A DNA stretch of 64,000 bases from positions 105,481 to 169,480 of the forward strand of contig JAURZL010000006.1 of assembly GCA_030653365.1 (NCBI GenBank), written 5' to 3'. The notes beneath the pieces are model-generated. The model did not search any database, was not told where the DNA came from, and saw nothing but the letters and a program-made list of their open reading frames with translations. Positions 44,279 to 52,590 of this stretch are shown one piece after another (the first letter of the stretch is position 1; the number at the start of each line of letters is the position of its first letter). Both the position numbers and the translations under genes were made by a program. This DNA is from Anaerolineaceae bacterium (GTDB lineage: Bacteria > Chloroflexota > Anaerolineae > Anaerolineales > Anaerolineaceae).

Positions 44279-44928
44279 GATTAAGAATAAAGGAAAGCAT
44301 CCGCAAAAGATATAACCGTATACCACCCGGGATGGGTTACCATAGCGACGTTTACCACCACCATTTTGAGGATTGGTCGGAGTTTGAGGAGCAGAAATCA
44401 AACGGAAAGGTGAGAATCAGGCGTGTGTATACGGGTGTATGGTATCGGCAGGATTTGAGTGATCGACGCAGGATTTTCCTTAAACTGCTTTTTTCTACTC
44501 TTTTTGTTTTTGCTGCTGTGTTGTTTATAATCTGCTCAGCACAGTATGTCGGAAGTAACCAATGCTGGTATGTGGCTATAACACAGGCGGGAGCTATCGC
44601 AGGTCTTGTCTGGATGGGTATCGGGATTTTCAATCATCTAACGGCAAAGAAGAGGATGACGATTGCAGAATACCGAAGTTCTTCGGGTACTTTGAGAGTT
44701 GGCAGCATTATCGTAGCTATATCCTTTACAGCTGCCATGCTAATGACGCTGCTGTTCGTTTTGCTCCAAAACAAAGAAATTATGTTTGGCAGAGAAGTGA
44801 TGTGCGCTGCAGGTTATTTGATTTGCGTAGTTGCTGTGTTTACCGTAAACCACATTGAACGCAAGATTCGTTATATTGAGACACCCAGCGGAAATGAGGC
44901 TCCACGGGAAGCAGTTATTGTAGACTAA
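44275..44928 (+). CDS. Multi-pass membrane protein of unknown function
   Basis: 217 residues from a TTG start that overlaps the upstream stop; GGAGGG lies about 9 bases before it. A basic, aromatic N-terminal stretch (about 60 residues, with YHHHFEDW) precedes four hydrophobic segments (about 66-88, 97-117, 140-165, 172-192). The end is charged. No motif is recognised. Its tight coupling to the preceding small protein suggests the two act together. Confidence 0.6.
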   Translation: MRLRIKESIRKRYNRIPPGMGYHSDVYHHHFEDWSEFEEQKSNGKVRIRRVYTGVWYRQDLSDRRRIFLKLLFSTLFVFAAVLFIICSAQYVGSNQCWYVAITQAGAIAGLVWMGIGIFNHLTAKKRMTIAEYRSSSGTLRVGSIIVAISFTAAMLMTLLFVLLQNKEIMFGREVMCAAGYLICVVAVFTVNHIERKIRYIETPSGNEAPREAVIVD

Positions 44929-45242
44929 ACAAAAGCATTGATTGAGTAATAAATTGCTGCTTAAAACAACATCTTCGCCAAAATGCTATGTTAAAATCTC
45001 ACCACTTGGTATGTGGTCCTGGCACAGGTGGTTTGCATCCCTTTTCATTCTGGATCCTGGTTGTTTTTTTCTATTACCTTCCGGCAGGTCTGGATATGAC
45101 GATTAATGACTATCAGTAGATCACGAAAATGCAGTACACGGTTCGAGTTGGAAGACATCGGTAACACCCCAGAGTCGTTCGATGGCACGTGTGAGTATGA
45201 AAGCCAGACGGACTACGGGATTTCGAAAGGAGACCAAATACC
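44929..45242. other. Intergenic region upstream of the esterase
   Basis: I see no gene, strong hairpin or promoter pair in this stretch. AAAGGAGA near its end is the ribosome site of the esterase. Confidence 0.3.
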
Positions 45243-46328
45243 ATGCCCATGCTTATTTGTAAAGTACTGATTATGAGAACAAGCGACTTTCTCGTATTTT
45301 TTTTCTCACTTGCCCTGTTACTTTCTTTAATAACAGGCTGTTCAAGTACTGACGCAATCACACAGGATCCGCAAAGTGTCAGCCAGACAGCATCGCTGAC
45401 ATTGGCAGAAACCCCAACTGCAGGTTTGACTCGGCAAAACACTCAGGTTCAGGTTCATCAGGGAAATGCGCCACAAACCGCGCCGCCCTACGATTGGATC
45501 GACCCAAATACAACGCCACCGGATGGAGTGTTTTATGAGCTGTATGACACCCAGGCGCGTGGAGCGAATTCCCAGGGCAGTTATTTGATCTACCAGCCTC
45601 CCAGCTACAGAATCGACACAAACCGGCGATATCCTGTGATCTATTGGCTGCATGGCGGTTTTGGTTATCAAGCGGATGGCGGCAGGATCGCTCTTCTCCC
45701 CTTCGCGGCTGCTATGGCTGCCGGGAAAATGCCTGAAACAATCATTGTCGCGCCTCAAGCGCTGCCTAGTGGTTGGTACGTCAACTCCAAAGATGGCGCA
45801 CGCCCGGTAGAAGATGTTCTGATAAAGGATCTTATTCCCCATATCGATGCAACCTACCGCACCATCGCAGATGCCAAAGCCCGTGGTATAGAGGGGATGT
45901 CAATGGGCGGCTATGGCGCTCTGCACCTGGGCCTTAAATATCCAACCGTGTTTGGCGTCATCTCTGCCGTTGCCCCCGCCATCCATAAAAGCATCACTGA
46001 TGAACCTGACATTCGAACGACCGATACCTTTTTTGGCGATCAGGCATATTTTGAGTCTAACAGCCCCTGGGGAATTGTCGAGAATTCCAGTGCTGCCATT
46101 TTGGCCACCCCCCCGACCATCCGCATCTTGGGTGGAAGCAACGATATAAGCCTGAGGCCAGTGCTTATTGAATTTGACCAATATCTGACTTCCCTCAACA
46201 TCAACCATACATGGATCGAAGTCCAAGGAGCAGGTCATGATTATACGGAAATTTATGCCAATAGCACTACTGACCCCTACTTGTTCTGGAAAACGGTTTT
46301 TGATGATGCTCTCGCCACGCACCAATGA
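45243..46328 (+). CDS. Secreted esterase-family lipoprotein (esterase D/feruloyl-esterase type)
   Basis: 361 residues. A signal peptide (DFLVFFFSLALLLSLITGC) with lipobox ITGC is followed by a Thr/Gln-rich linker. The catalytic domain has YPVIYWLHGGFGYQADGG (oxyanion region), GMSMGGYGAL with the nucleophile Ser, and a C-terminal GAGHDYTE carrying the His. GGAG lies 10 bases before the ATG at 45243; an ATG at 45273 would give a more normal signal length but has a poor ribosome site. It probably removes ester-linked groups from polysaccharides outside the cell. Confidence 0.88.
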   Translation: MPMLICKVLIMRTSDFLVFFFSLALLLSLITGCSSTDAITQDPQSVSQTASLTLAETPTAGLTRQNTQVQVHQGNAPQTAPPYDWIDPNTTPPDGVFYELYDTQARGANSQGSYLIYQPPSYRIDTNRRYPVIYWLHGGFGYQADGGRIALLPFAAAMAAGKMPETIIVAPQALPSGWYVNSKDGARPVEDVLIKDLIPHIDATYRTIADAKARGIEGMSMGGYGALHLGLKYPTVFGVISAVAPAIHKSITDEPDIRTTDTFFGDQAYFESNSPWGIVENSSAAILATPPTIRILGGSNDISLRPVLIEFDQYLTSLNINHTWIEVQGAGHDYTEIYANSTTDPYLFWKTVFDDALATHQ

Positions 46329-46620
46329 CCTCTGCCGAGAATCGGAGACAATAAATCTGTCCCGGGTAGTGCCTAAAGCTTTAGCAATGATAACCGGCCG
46401 GCGTCACCTAGACAGGAGGACAGATTTGAGCTTTCATACGCAGTAAAGTACATGGCAAGTGGATTGTTAGCGCTGATAATGAACAGGATGGAAAAAATAA
46501 GTGAACTATTTGATCCTCCCAAGCCGGAATAAAGTTCCTGACGAGGTAATTGAAAGTGAGTGATCAGGTAAAAAATCTACTTATGTCTGAAACAATGTGT
46601 TGGGATATTTAACGTCAGGG

Positions 46621-47361
46621 ATGGATATGGAAAGAAAGGTAGCGGTGATCGCGGGAGGCGCAGGGCGCATTGGCTTTGAGATCTGCCGGACTTTCTGCGA
46701 AAGTGGGATGCCCTTGGTGATCTTAGGGTCAAGCAAAGCCAGGGCGATCAATACTGCCAGGAAGCTTGAAAAATATGGAGGTCAATGCCTGGCGATCGGG
46801 TGTAATATTGTTAATTCGGAGGATGTTCATGAGGCGATGGAACAGACAGTGGATCGCTTTGGCGGGATCGATGTAGTGGTTTCGATGCAAGGCTGGCCAC
46901 CCCAAAAACAGGAAGTCATGGACATCACAGATGAATACTGGAACGGCGTGATTTCCTCGCACCTGACCGGCAGTTTTCATATGCTTCAGCAGGCTATACC
47001 TTACCTGGAAAAAAGTACCAGTCCCAGGGTGATATTTTTGGCGTCCTATGGTGGACTCAGAGGCGATGCTGAAGAGGGGCTGGCATATTCTGCTGCCAAA
47101 GGCGGTATTGTCTCACTGACCTATTCCGCTGCCAAAATGCTGGCATGTAAAGGCATCACGGTAAATTGTATCGCAACGGGAGGGATCTATAATGTCTACG
47201 TGACCGGCAATGATATTGGTTTAGCTAAGCAAATCCCGCTTGACAATTGCAGCATCTTAAAAACGATTTGTAAGACAGTAAGTTACCTGATCGACGAGGC
47301 TGGAGGTGCCATCAGTGGTGAGGTGTTTTTCTATAATAGCAGCAAAATCACACCAGAGTGA
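46621..47361 (+). CDS. Short-chain dehydrogenase/reductase
   Basis: About 246 residues of the SDR fold. The NAD(P) motif is A-G-G-A-G-R-I-G-F-E near the start (usual T-G-x3-G-x-G), the catalytic Tyr/Lys are in YSAAKGG, a Ser lies upstream in FLASYGG, and NCIATGGIYN follows. The ATG at 46621 or 46627 is the likely start; a TTG at 46597 is in frame. The substrate is unknown. The region before it (46329-46620) shows no gene. Confidence 0.88.
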   Translation: MDMERKVAVIAGGAGRIGFEICRTFCESGMPLVILGSSKARAINTARKLEKYGGQCLAIGCNIVNSEDVHEAMEQTVDRFGGIDVVVSMQGWPPQKQEVMDITDEYWNGVISSHLTGSFHMLQQAIPYLEKSTSPRVIFLASYGGLRGDAEEGLAYSAAKGGIVSLTYSAAKMLACKGITVNCIATGGIYNVYVTGNDIGLAKQIPLDNCSILKTICKTVSYLIDEAGGAISGEVFFYNSSKITPE

Positions 47362-47499
47362 TACACAGAAAAGGAAATTGGAGATAAAAATGATGGCGGG
47401 TTCTACTGATCAAAATGCAATTTTCTAAAACAATACGGGGACACGGACTGTGCTGCCTGGCTGCGATTGTGATCCATTTATTACACGAGAACCGGATTT

Positions 47500-47552
47500 G
47501 AACCCCTACTCTAAAGAATACTTCGTGACCAAAAGGTTATGAGTCTGAATCC
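47500..47552 (-). pseudogene. tRNA-like relic 1 (CAU-anticodon type)
   Basis: On the minus strand GACTCATAACC resembles the anticodon arm of a tRNA-Met, and GGTTCAAATCC the T arm. However, about 17 extra bases separate variable and T arms, and no D arm or acceptor stem can be drawn. It is about 70 percent identical, without gaps, to the copy at 47998-48050. Confidence 0.4.
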
Positions 47553-47898
47553 TAAAATCGAAGACATGACAGAAAATGTGTGAAGTAAAGCTTATGGAGG
47601 GAAGACACATCTTTTCTCTTTATTCGAGCCTGAGTGGAGTGATCTATTCTAAGACATGGCACAAGGGAACTGAAAATTTTCCTGAGTTTTTAACATAATA
47701 AGTGCGTGAAAATCCCCAAAACCTATCGATATGGATAAGTTTTGTGGTTAAAAACCTACCAATATTGATATATTTCAATGAGATCGCTGGAATGATACTC
47801 TTATTCTGACCTAAGAAGAGAATTATATAGTAGTCGACAGATAATCTCTCTTCGCAATTAAATAGTTCAAGGAATCAACGCTTGTTTAATCAAAAAAA

Positions 47899-47916
47899 AC
47901 GCCTATTTCTAGGCGT
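47899..47916 (-). terminator. Rho-independent terminator (minus strand)
   Basis: ACGCCTA/TAGGCGT with a 4-base loop is followed on the minus strand by T8. Just before it (minus direction) lies ATCCCCGCCACT, like the acceptor end of a tRNA. It probably terminated a former tRNA gene. Confidence 0.65.
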
Positions 47917-47997
47917 CTGGAAAATAGTGGCGGGGATTGGATGTATGCCCAGAATGGGTAGAGTGCCCCTTGGGTATTCGATATCATCCCCTTGTGG

Positions 47998-48050
47998 GAA
48001 CCACTACCCTTACGATTACTATGTGACCTCCGGGGTATGAGTCAAAATCC
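47998..48050 (-). pseudogene. tRNA-like relic 2 (CAU-anticodon type)
   Basis: The minus-strand stretch GACTCATACCCCGGAGGTCACA matches a tRNA-Met anticodon arm and variable loop at nearly every base. The T arm is disrupted by inserted sequence and the D arm is not recognisable. With the acceptor-like end and terminator at 47899-47940 it looks like a broken tRNA gene. Confidence 0.4.
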
Positions 48051-48719
48051 TGAATCAGTGTTGTTTGTGCGGCGGGCTCTGCAAACACTTGCTCAAGCGC
48101 TAAGTGCAGGTGTCAGCTAAACCGACGATCTCTGGTTTAATCTTATCCGGCACGCAGCAGACCCACAAGGGGATAATGTAGTTAATCATCTTGTGTTGAA
48201 ACCCTTTTCAGTGGGTTCGCTAAGTACTTTTTTTAAAATTTTTCAAAAGCAATCATCCAAAAAAATTAATAATAAACCTTCACTTATGTGGGAATTACGT
48301 CCTCCCTGAAAGTTTGATAACAAATCTTTCAAAATAATCGAAAAGTTCCCAATCCTGGGCGTCGACCTAAAACTGAATAAGGTATGGGAAAACTCTTTTC
48401 CTGCAAACCTATTTGTCAATGTTGCGCCTTGAAATTTCGGAGTGTCATTGAAGATGTCAGATAAGAATTTTGATTATTTGTTACCGCAACCAAAAGCAAA
48501 ACCAATTGAGCATAGGAGTTATACTTGGAAAATCATTGTGGTTCCCATGAGTTTATTATCCTAGTGTCCTGTAGCCAGATTATTTAGCACTAAACTTATA
48601 TCAGGAAAAAGCTCTGGGTCAACTAATACATCCTTCAAATTATTTGCAGCAATTTCGGATCACAGTGGCCAAATTAACTTCACAAATTTCTTTAAACTCA
48701 TACCTGTTTAATAATCAAT

Positions 48720-48931
48720 ATTTCTACTAATCTCCAAAGCTGCCTCCATTGATTGCCTTTTTTGCCTTGTTTCCTTTTCAACCGGTACACTTCTTCCCGC
48801 TAACTCTGAATCTCGACTTGAGCGTCTCGTAAGTCTGCAGATAATTTCTCGACCAGGTTCAATAACTGTCTGATTAATTCCTGCGCGTTTTCGCCTTGTA
48901 TGGCCTTCAGATCAAGATTATATAAAATCAT
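48720..48931 (-). pseudogene. Transposase N-terminal remnant (coiled-coil, IS66-like)
   Basis: From an ATG at 48931 the minus strand reads as a coiled coil, ELIRQLLNLVEKLSADLRDA and then VEIQS, stop, REEVYRLKRKQGKKGNQ. The Leu-rich helix followed by RLK-x-K-Q-G-K is the N-terminal style of IS66-type transposases. A TAG interrupts the frame and no catalytic domain follows, so it is a dead fragment. Confidence 0.6.
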
Positions 48932-49003
48932 AAAGAACTTTTTACAGCTTATGACAAAAATCAATAGGCTTCAGTTTCTTTTCACTTTCCTCTATTTATT
49001 GAG

Positions 49004-49147
49004 ACTTAAAAATGCTTGCTTTTATAATTATTCTTTGTATAATTTACTTTGTAAATCCATTTGACTTACAAACTAAATCAGAAGGAGAAATATAATTTTG
49101 AAGCATTTGCTCTTGATTACTAGCTTGATAATGGTTGCCAGCATGCT
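49004..49147 (+). repeat. Copied promoter, operator and signal-peptide start of the 57.9-kb binding-protein gene
   Basis: This stretch is about 90 percent identical to about 57802-57946. It includes the promoter (TTGCTT 49016-49021, TATAAT 49038-49043), the operator TTTGTAA-N11-TTACAAA (49048-49072), the AGAAGGAGAAAT ribosome site and the first codons of the lipoprotein signal. The ATG has become TTG, and identity stops abruptly after GCCAGCATGCT. It is joined to an acetyltransferase fragment. Confidence 0.85.
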
Positions 49148-49149
49148 CA

Positions 49150-49577
49150 AATTCGCGATGATGCCATCATTGGTGAAAATTGCATAATCAGCAAAGGCGT
49201 GTACATTGATGCTGGTGTCAAAATTGGTTCGAATGTAAAAATCCAAAATGGAAATTCCATTTATCATGGTGTAACCATCGAAGATGGGGTCTTTTGTGGA
49301 CCGCATTGTGTTTTACCAATGATAAACAACCGAGGTCCATTAATCTTGACGGAAGCCTTAAAAATGCTAAAAATTGGAAATTAAGTCAAATGCTTATTAA
49401 AAAAGGGACTTCAATCGGTGCAATGCAACCATTATTTGTCGAATAACGGTAGGAAATTGCGCAATGATTGACTTGGGGTCAGTTGTAACAAAAAATGTGC
49501 CTGACTATACTCTGGTTTTTGAAAATCCTGCTATAACAATGGATTTATTTGCCCGTATGGAGGAAAACTTGATTTAA
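49150..49577 (+). pseudogene. Hexapeptide-repeat N-acetyltransferase pseudogene (WbpD-like)
   Basis: The reading IRDDAIIGENCIISKGVYID, then GVKIGSNVKIQNGNSIYHGV and TIEDGVFCGP, is the left-handed beta-helix of sugar N-acetyltransferases such as WbpD. The frame stops at 49384 and resumes after shifts as KKGTSIGA, AMIDLGSVVTKNVPDYTLVF and NPA. The N-terminus is missing, replaced by the copied promoter segment, and there are at least two frameshifts. It precedes an aminotransferase of the matching pathway. Confidence 0.8.
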
Positions 49578-49700
49578 ACTCACTTGATTCTCAAATGGTA
49601 ACTGATAAAATATTTACTTTTAAAGGGAAATTTTTTAACACAAGCATAAATATTCTAAAAAATTATATTATAAATTTACTATCTAGATGAGGAGAATTCA

Positions 49701-50765
49701 ATGATATCAATATCTAATCATTTTATTGGAGAGGAAGAAAAACAAGCCGTTTTGGAAGTATTAGAATCTGGAATGATAGTCCAGGGTCCCTGGGTGGCAA
49801 AATTAGAAGAGGAATTTGCAAAAATGTGTGGGGTAAAGCATGCGATTGCAACTACCTCTGGTACCACTGCCTTGCATGTTGCATTATTAGCAAATGGTAT
49901 TAAGCCTGGCGATGAGGTTATTACAACGCCTTTTACCTTTATTGCATCTGCCAATAGTATTCTCTTCACTGGCGCAAAACCTGTTTTTGTGGATATTGAT
50001 GAAGAAACATTCAATATAAATCCTGATTTAATTGAAGCAGCCATTACCTCCAAAACCAAAGCGATTATGCCTGTGCATTTGTATGGGTATGTCTGTGATA
50101 TGGATGCTATTTTAAAAATTGCTGAAAAATATAATCTGAAGGTGATTGAGGACGCTTGTCAAGCGGTTGGGGCAACATATAATAATAAAGTTTCAGGAAG
50201 CTTTGGAACTGGAGCATTCTCACTTTATGTCAGCAAAAACATCATGTCAGGGGAAGGTGGTATGATCACAACAAGTGATGATAACATCGCCGAATTATGT
50301 AAACTTATCCGTGCACATGGGATGAAACGTCGTTATTATCATGAAATGCTTGGATATAATTTTCGTATGAGTGATTTGCATGCAGCAATTGGAGTGTCAC
50401 AACTACACCGCTTAGAGAATTTTACAATTGCCAGAAAACAAAATGCGAATTATTTCAATGAAAATATTAAATCAGTAATCATACCAAAATTAAAATCTAA
50501 TTATGGACATGTATGGCATCAATATACTGTGCGAGTTGAAGGTGATCGTAATGCAGCAGTGAAGCAGCTTAATGAAGCTGGAATTGAAGCAGTAATATTT
50601 TATCCTGTTCCAGCACACAAACAGCAATACATGCAGGACATTGTTGGAGATATCCATTTACCAATAGCAGAAAAACTCTCAAATCAGGTTATCTCATTAC
50701 CTGTACACCCACAATTAAATGCTTCTGATTTAGAGACAATTGTTAAAGAGGTGAACAAATTATAA
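49701..50765 (+). CDS. DegT/DnrJ/EryC1/StrS-family sugar aminotransferase (WbpE-like)
   Basis: 354 residues and apparently intact. TTSGTTALHVAL binds PLP phosphate, D151-ACQ154-AVG holds the pyridine ring, and K179 in YVSKNIMSGEGG is the Schiff-base lysine. The family transfers an amino group to nucleotide-linked 3- or 4-keto sugars. With the flanking acetyltransferase and dehydrogenase remnants it completes a WbpB-E-D-like set for a UDP-2,3-diacetamido sugar, whose other members are dead here. GATGAGGAG lies before the ATG. Confidence 0.92.
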   Translation: MISISNHFIGEEEKQAVLEVLESGMIVQGPWVAKLEEEFAKMCGVKHAIATTSGTTALHVALLANGIKPGDEVITTPFTFIASANSILFTGAKPVFVDIDEETFNINPDLIEAAITSKTKAIMPVHLYGYVCDMDAILKIAEKYNLKVIEDACQAVGATYNNKVSGSFGTGAFSLYVSKNIMSGEGGMITTSDDNIAELCKLIRAHGMKRRYYHEMLGYNFRMSDLHAAIGVSQLHRLENFTIARKQNANYFNENIKSVIIPKLKSNYGHVWHQYTVRVEGDRNAAVKQLNEAGIEAVIFYPVPAHKQQYMQDIVGDIHLPIAEKLSNQVISLPVHPQLNASDLETIVKEVNKL

Positions 50766-50786
50766 GTCTAAAAGTTGCGGATATTG

Positions 50787-50803
50787 GTGTCGGATCAATG
50801 GGA
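50787..50803 (+). repeat. Left target-site duplication of the IS element
   Basis: GTGTCGGATCAATGGGA, repeated exactly at 52366-52382. Removing the element and one copy restores the GVGSMGRNNAR reading frame of the disrupted gene. Confidence 0.9.
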
Positions 50804-50868
50804 TGTAAGAGCAAAATGATAAAGTCCTATTCTGGCTAAATTAAAATGTCCTATAAGAGGACAAACAG

Positions 50869-52128
50869 ATGAAATGGACAATAGCAATGACCCAGGAAGA
50901 ATTAAAACGAAAAACAATCATAGAAAGAGCAATAGACAAAAGGATAACCCAAAAAGAGGGAGCGGGATTATTACAAATCAGTGAACGACATTTTCGTCGG
51001 ATAACTGCACGTTACCGACACCAGGGGGATCTTGGATTGGTTTCAGGACATAGGGGAAAACCTGGTAATCGGAGACTGGCTGAAGACAAACGTGAGCAGA
51101 TCAATAAATTCATAAAAGATCCGTTACATAAAGGGTTCAAGCCAACTTTCATGATGGAAAAGCTAGAAGAATACAAAGGAATTGAAATCAGCAAAGAGAC
51201 CATGCGCCAGATCATGATTGCAGAAGACATTCATGAGGCAAAAGTTAGAAAGAAAAAAATCCATCCGCCACGCGAACGAAAAAAGCAAGTTGGAGACATT
51301 GTGCAGATTGATGGTTCTTATCATGCCTGGTTAGAAGATCGTGGTCCAAAGGCTTGCTTATTATTGTTTGTTGACGATGCCACCAGTGCCGTCCTGGGTG
51401 CTGAGTTTACCAAAACGGAAAGCTTCTTTGCATACGCAAAATTATGCAAGTCATATTTTCGTTCAAAAGGATTGCCTAAAAGTTTTTATTCAGACCGGTT
51501 CAGCGTTTTCAAGGTCAATACGGGTGAAAAAGAAGGTATGACTCAGTTTCTACGTGCTATGAACACATTGGGGATTGAAATGATTTATGCTTCTTCACCG
51601 CAAGCCAAAGGTCGGGTAGAAAGAGCCAATCAGACTTTTCAAGATCGTTTGGTGAAAGAGATGCGTTTGCGAAACATTTGCACTTATCAGGCAGCCAATG
51701 CGTATTTACCAGAATTTATTAAGCAGTACAACCGTAAGTTTGCTGTTCTTCCGCAATCTATGGGGGATAACCATGCACCACTGGATACTTCTTTAGATCT
51801 GGATTTTCTCTTTTCTGTTCATCGTGAACGCACAATTACTAAAGATTTATTGATCCATTATGGTGGTAAAACTTACCAAATTAATACCAAGCGTCCTCCT
51901 CAGAACCTCATCAAACGACAAGTCTTAATCACTGAAGATGAGAAGTGTGTGGTTTCAGCTTATTTGAATGGTGATCCTTTGGATCTTATTTTGATCCAGA
52001 AACAGCCTAAAGTTGTCAAAGTTGTGTCTACCAAGTCTTATCACCATCATTCGTATACGCCACCTGTCAATCATCCCTGGCGTACTTATGGCAAGAAAAT
52101 TAACGGTCGACCTATTCCTAGTACATAA
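50869..52128 (+). CDS. ISNCY/IS1202-family DDE transposase
   Basis: 419 residues. An N-terminal HTH (QEELKRKTIIERAIDKRITQKEGAGLLQISERHFRRITARYR) and a second winged helix precede the catalytic RNase H fold. Catalytic residues are D148 in QIDGSYHAW, D209 in FYSDR and E251 in KGRVERANQ. The frame is complete, so the element may be active. The gene starts 65 bases inside the left end. Confidence 0.93.
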   Translation: MKWTIAMTQEELKRKTIIERAIDKRITQKEGAGLLQISERHFRRITARYRHQGDLGLVSGHRGKPGNRRLAEDKREQINKFIKDPLHKGFKPTFMMEKLEEYKGIEISKETMRQIMIAEDIHEAKVRKKKIHPPRERKKQVGDIVQIDGSYHAWLEDRGPKACLLLFVDDATSAVLGAEFTKTESFFAYAKLCKSYFRSKGLPKSFYSDRFSVFKVNTGEKEGMTQFLRAMNTLGIEMIYASSPQAKGRVERANQTFQDRLVKEMRLRNICTYQAANAYLPEFIKQYNRKFAVLPQSMGDNHAPLDTSLDLDFLFSVHRERTITKDLLIHYGGKTYQINTKRPPQNLIKRQVLITEDEKCVVSAYLNGDPLDLILIQKQPKVVKVVSTKSYHHHSYTPPVNHPWRTYGKKINGRPIPST

Positions 52129-52154
52129 TTCGTGTCCTGCTAATCTCTTCATAC

Positions 52155-52297
52155 CTCAAAACCACTTCTTGTGAGCAATTCTATTCCTTCGGCTTCCCCA
52201 TCAAGGGTGGTTTAGGTTTTCTTTTACCCTGTCTTCCCAACCACCCTTGACGGAGCCCCTGCCGAAGGAATGCTCTCTTTTATGAAGTGGTTTTGAG
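52155..52297. repeat. Three-tier nested inverted repeat inside the IS
   Basis: Outer arms are CTCAAAACCACTTC (52155-52168) and GAAGTGGTTTTGAG (52284-52297). Middle arms are ATTCCTTCGGC (52183-52193) and GCCGAAGGAAT (52261-52271). Inner arms are TCAAGGGTGGTT (52201-52212) and AACCACCCTTGA (52239-52250). All are perfect. The structure lies between the transposase stop and the right end. Confidence 0.85.
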
Positions 52298-52365
52298 AAA
52301 TGTTTTTCCCATTTTAGGACATTTCTATTTTGCTCAGATTAGGACATTTCTTCCTTGCCTTGACA

Positions 52366-52382
52366 GTGTCGGATCAATGGGA
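52366..52382 (+). repeat. Right target-site duplication of the IS element
   Basis: An exact copy of the 17-mer at 50787-50803. Confidence 0.9.
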
Positions 52383-52590
52383 AGAAACAACGCCAGGATT
52401 TCTTGGGAGTTGCCAAATGTTCCACTGGTCCGAGTGTCAGATCCCGCGTAAGAAACAGTAAATTCCATTGCATCCAAATATGGGATACTGCTTAGACCGA
52501 TTTAATGATAATGTTAGACGTAGAAAAACCGGATGCGGTGACAATTTCGGTTCCAACGGTTATGCATAAGCTGATCGCGCCGTTTCGGGC

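Larger units (their letters stand above)
47362..48719. other. Gene-poor decayed region
   Basis: No intact gene is seen. It holds two tRNA-like relics, a minus-strand terminator, and a large interrupted palindrome with ATCATCCCCTTGTGGG (47983-47998) pairing 15 of 16 with CCCACAAGGGGATAAT (48162-48177). A short open frame of 36 codons starts at 48453 (MSDKNFDYLLPQPKAK, ending in a hydrophobic stretch); it could be the stub of a membrane protein but is not recognisable. Confidence 0.4.
50804..52365 (+). mobile_element. IS1202/ISNCY-type insertion sequence (about 1.56 kb)
   Basis: The ends are TGTAAGAGCAAAATGATAAA (left) and, read inward from the right, TGTCAAGGCAAGGAAGAAAT. They share TGTnAnnGCAA and a following GTCCTAnTCTG box. 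A second AAATGTCCTA box lies inside each end, so each terminus carries two probable transposase-binding repeats. One transposase gene fills the element. The flanking 17-bp direct repeat fits the long target duplications known for IS1202-like groups. Confidence 0.88.
50766..52590 (+). pseudogene. Gfo/Idh/MocA-type sugar dehydrogenase pseudogene, IS-interrupted (WbpB-like)
   Basis: Right after the aminotransferase stop the frame reads LKVADIGVGSMG, the N-terminal NAD motif of Gfo/Idh/MocA enzymes. It is then cut by the IS element and resumes at 52383 as RNNARISWELPNVPLVRVSDP before a stop. A frame-shifted block, MLDVEKPDAVTISVPTVMHK, follows near 52510-52570. Nothing recognisable remains beyond about 52590. 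The gene was thus interrupted and also decayed by frameshift and deletion. Confidence 0.8.

Noticed and set aside
45113..45442. Minus-strand open frame of 109 codons across the esterase start
   Set aside because: It overlaps a well-supported lipoprotein signal region on the other strand and has no recognisable content.
47891..48177. tmRNA or intact tRNA gene
   Set aside because: The T-arm and anticodon-like pieces are present, but no acceptor/D-arm pairing and no tag reading frame could be drawn.
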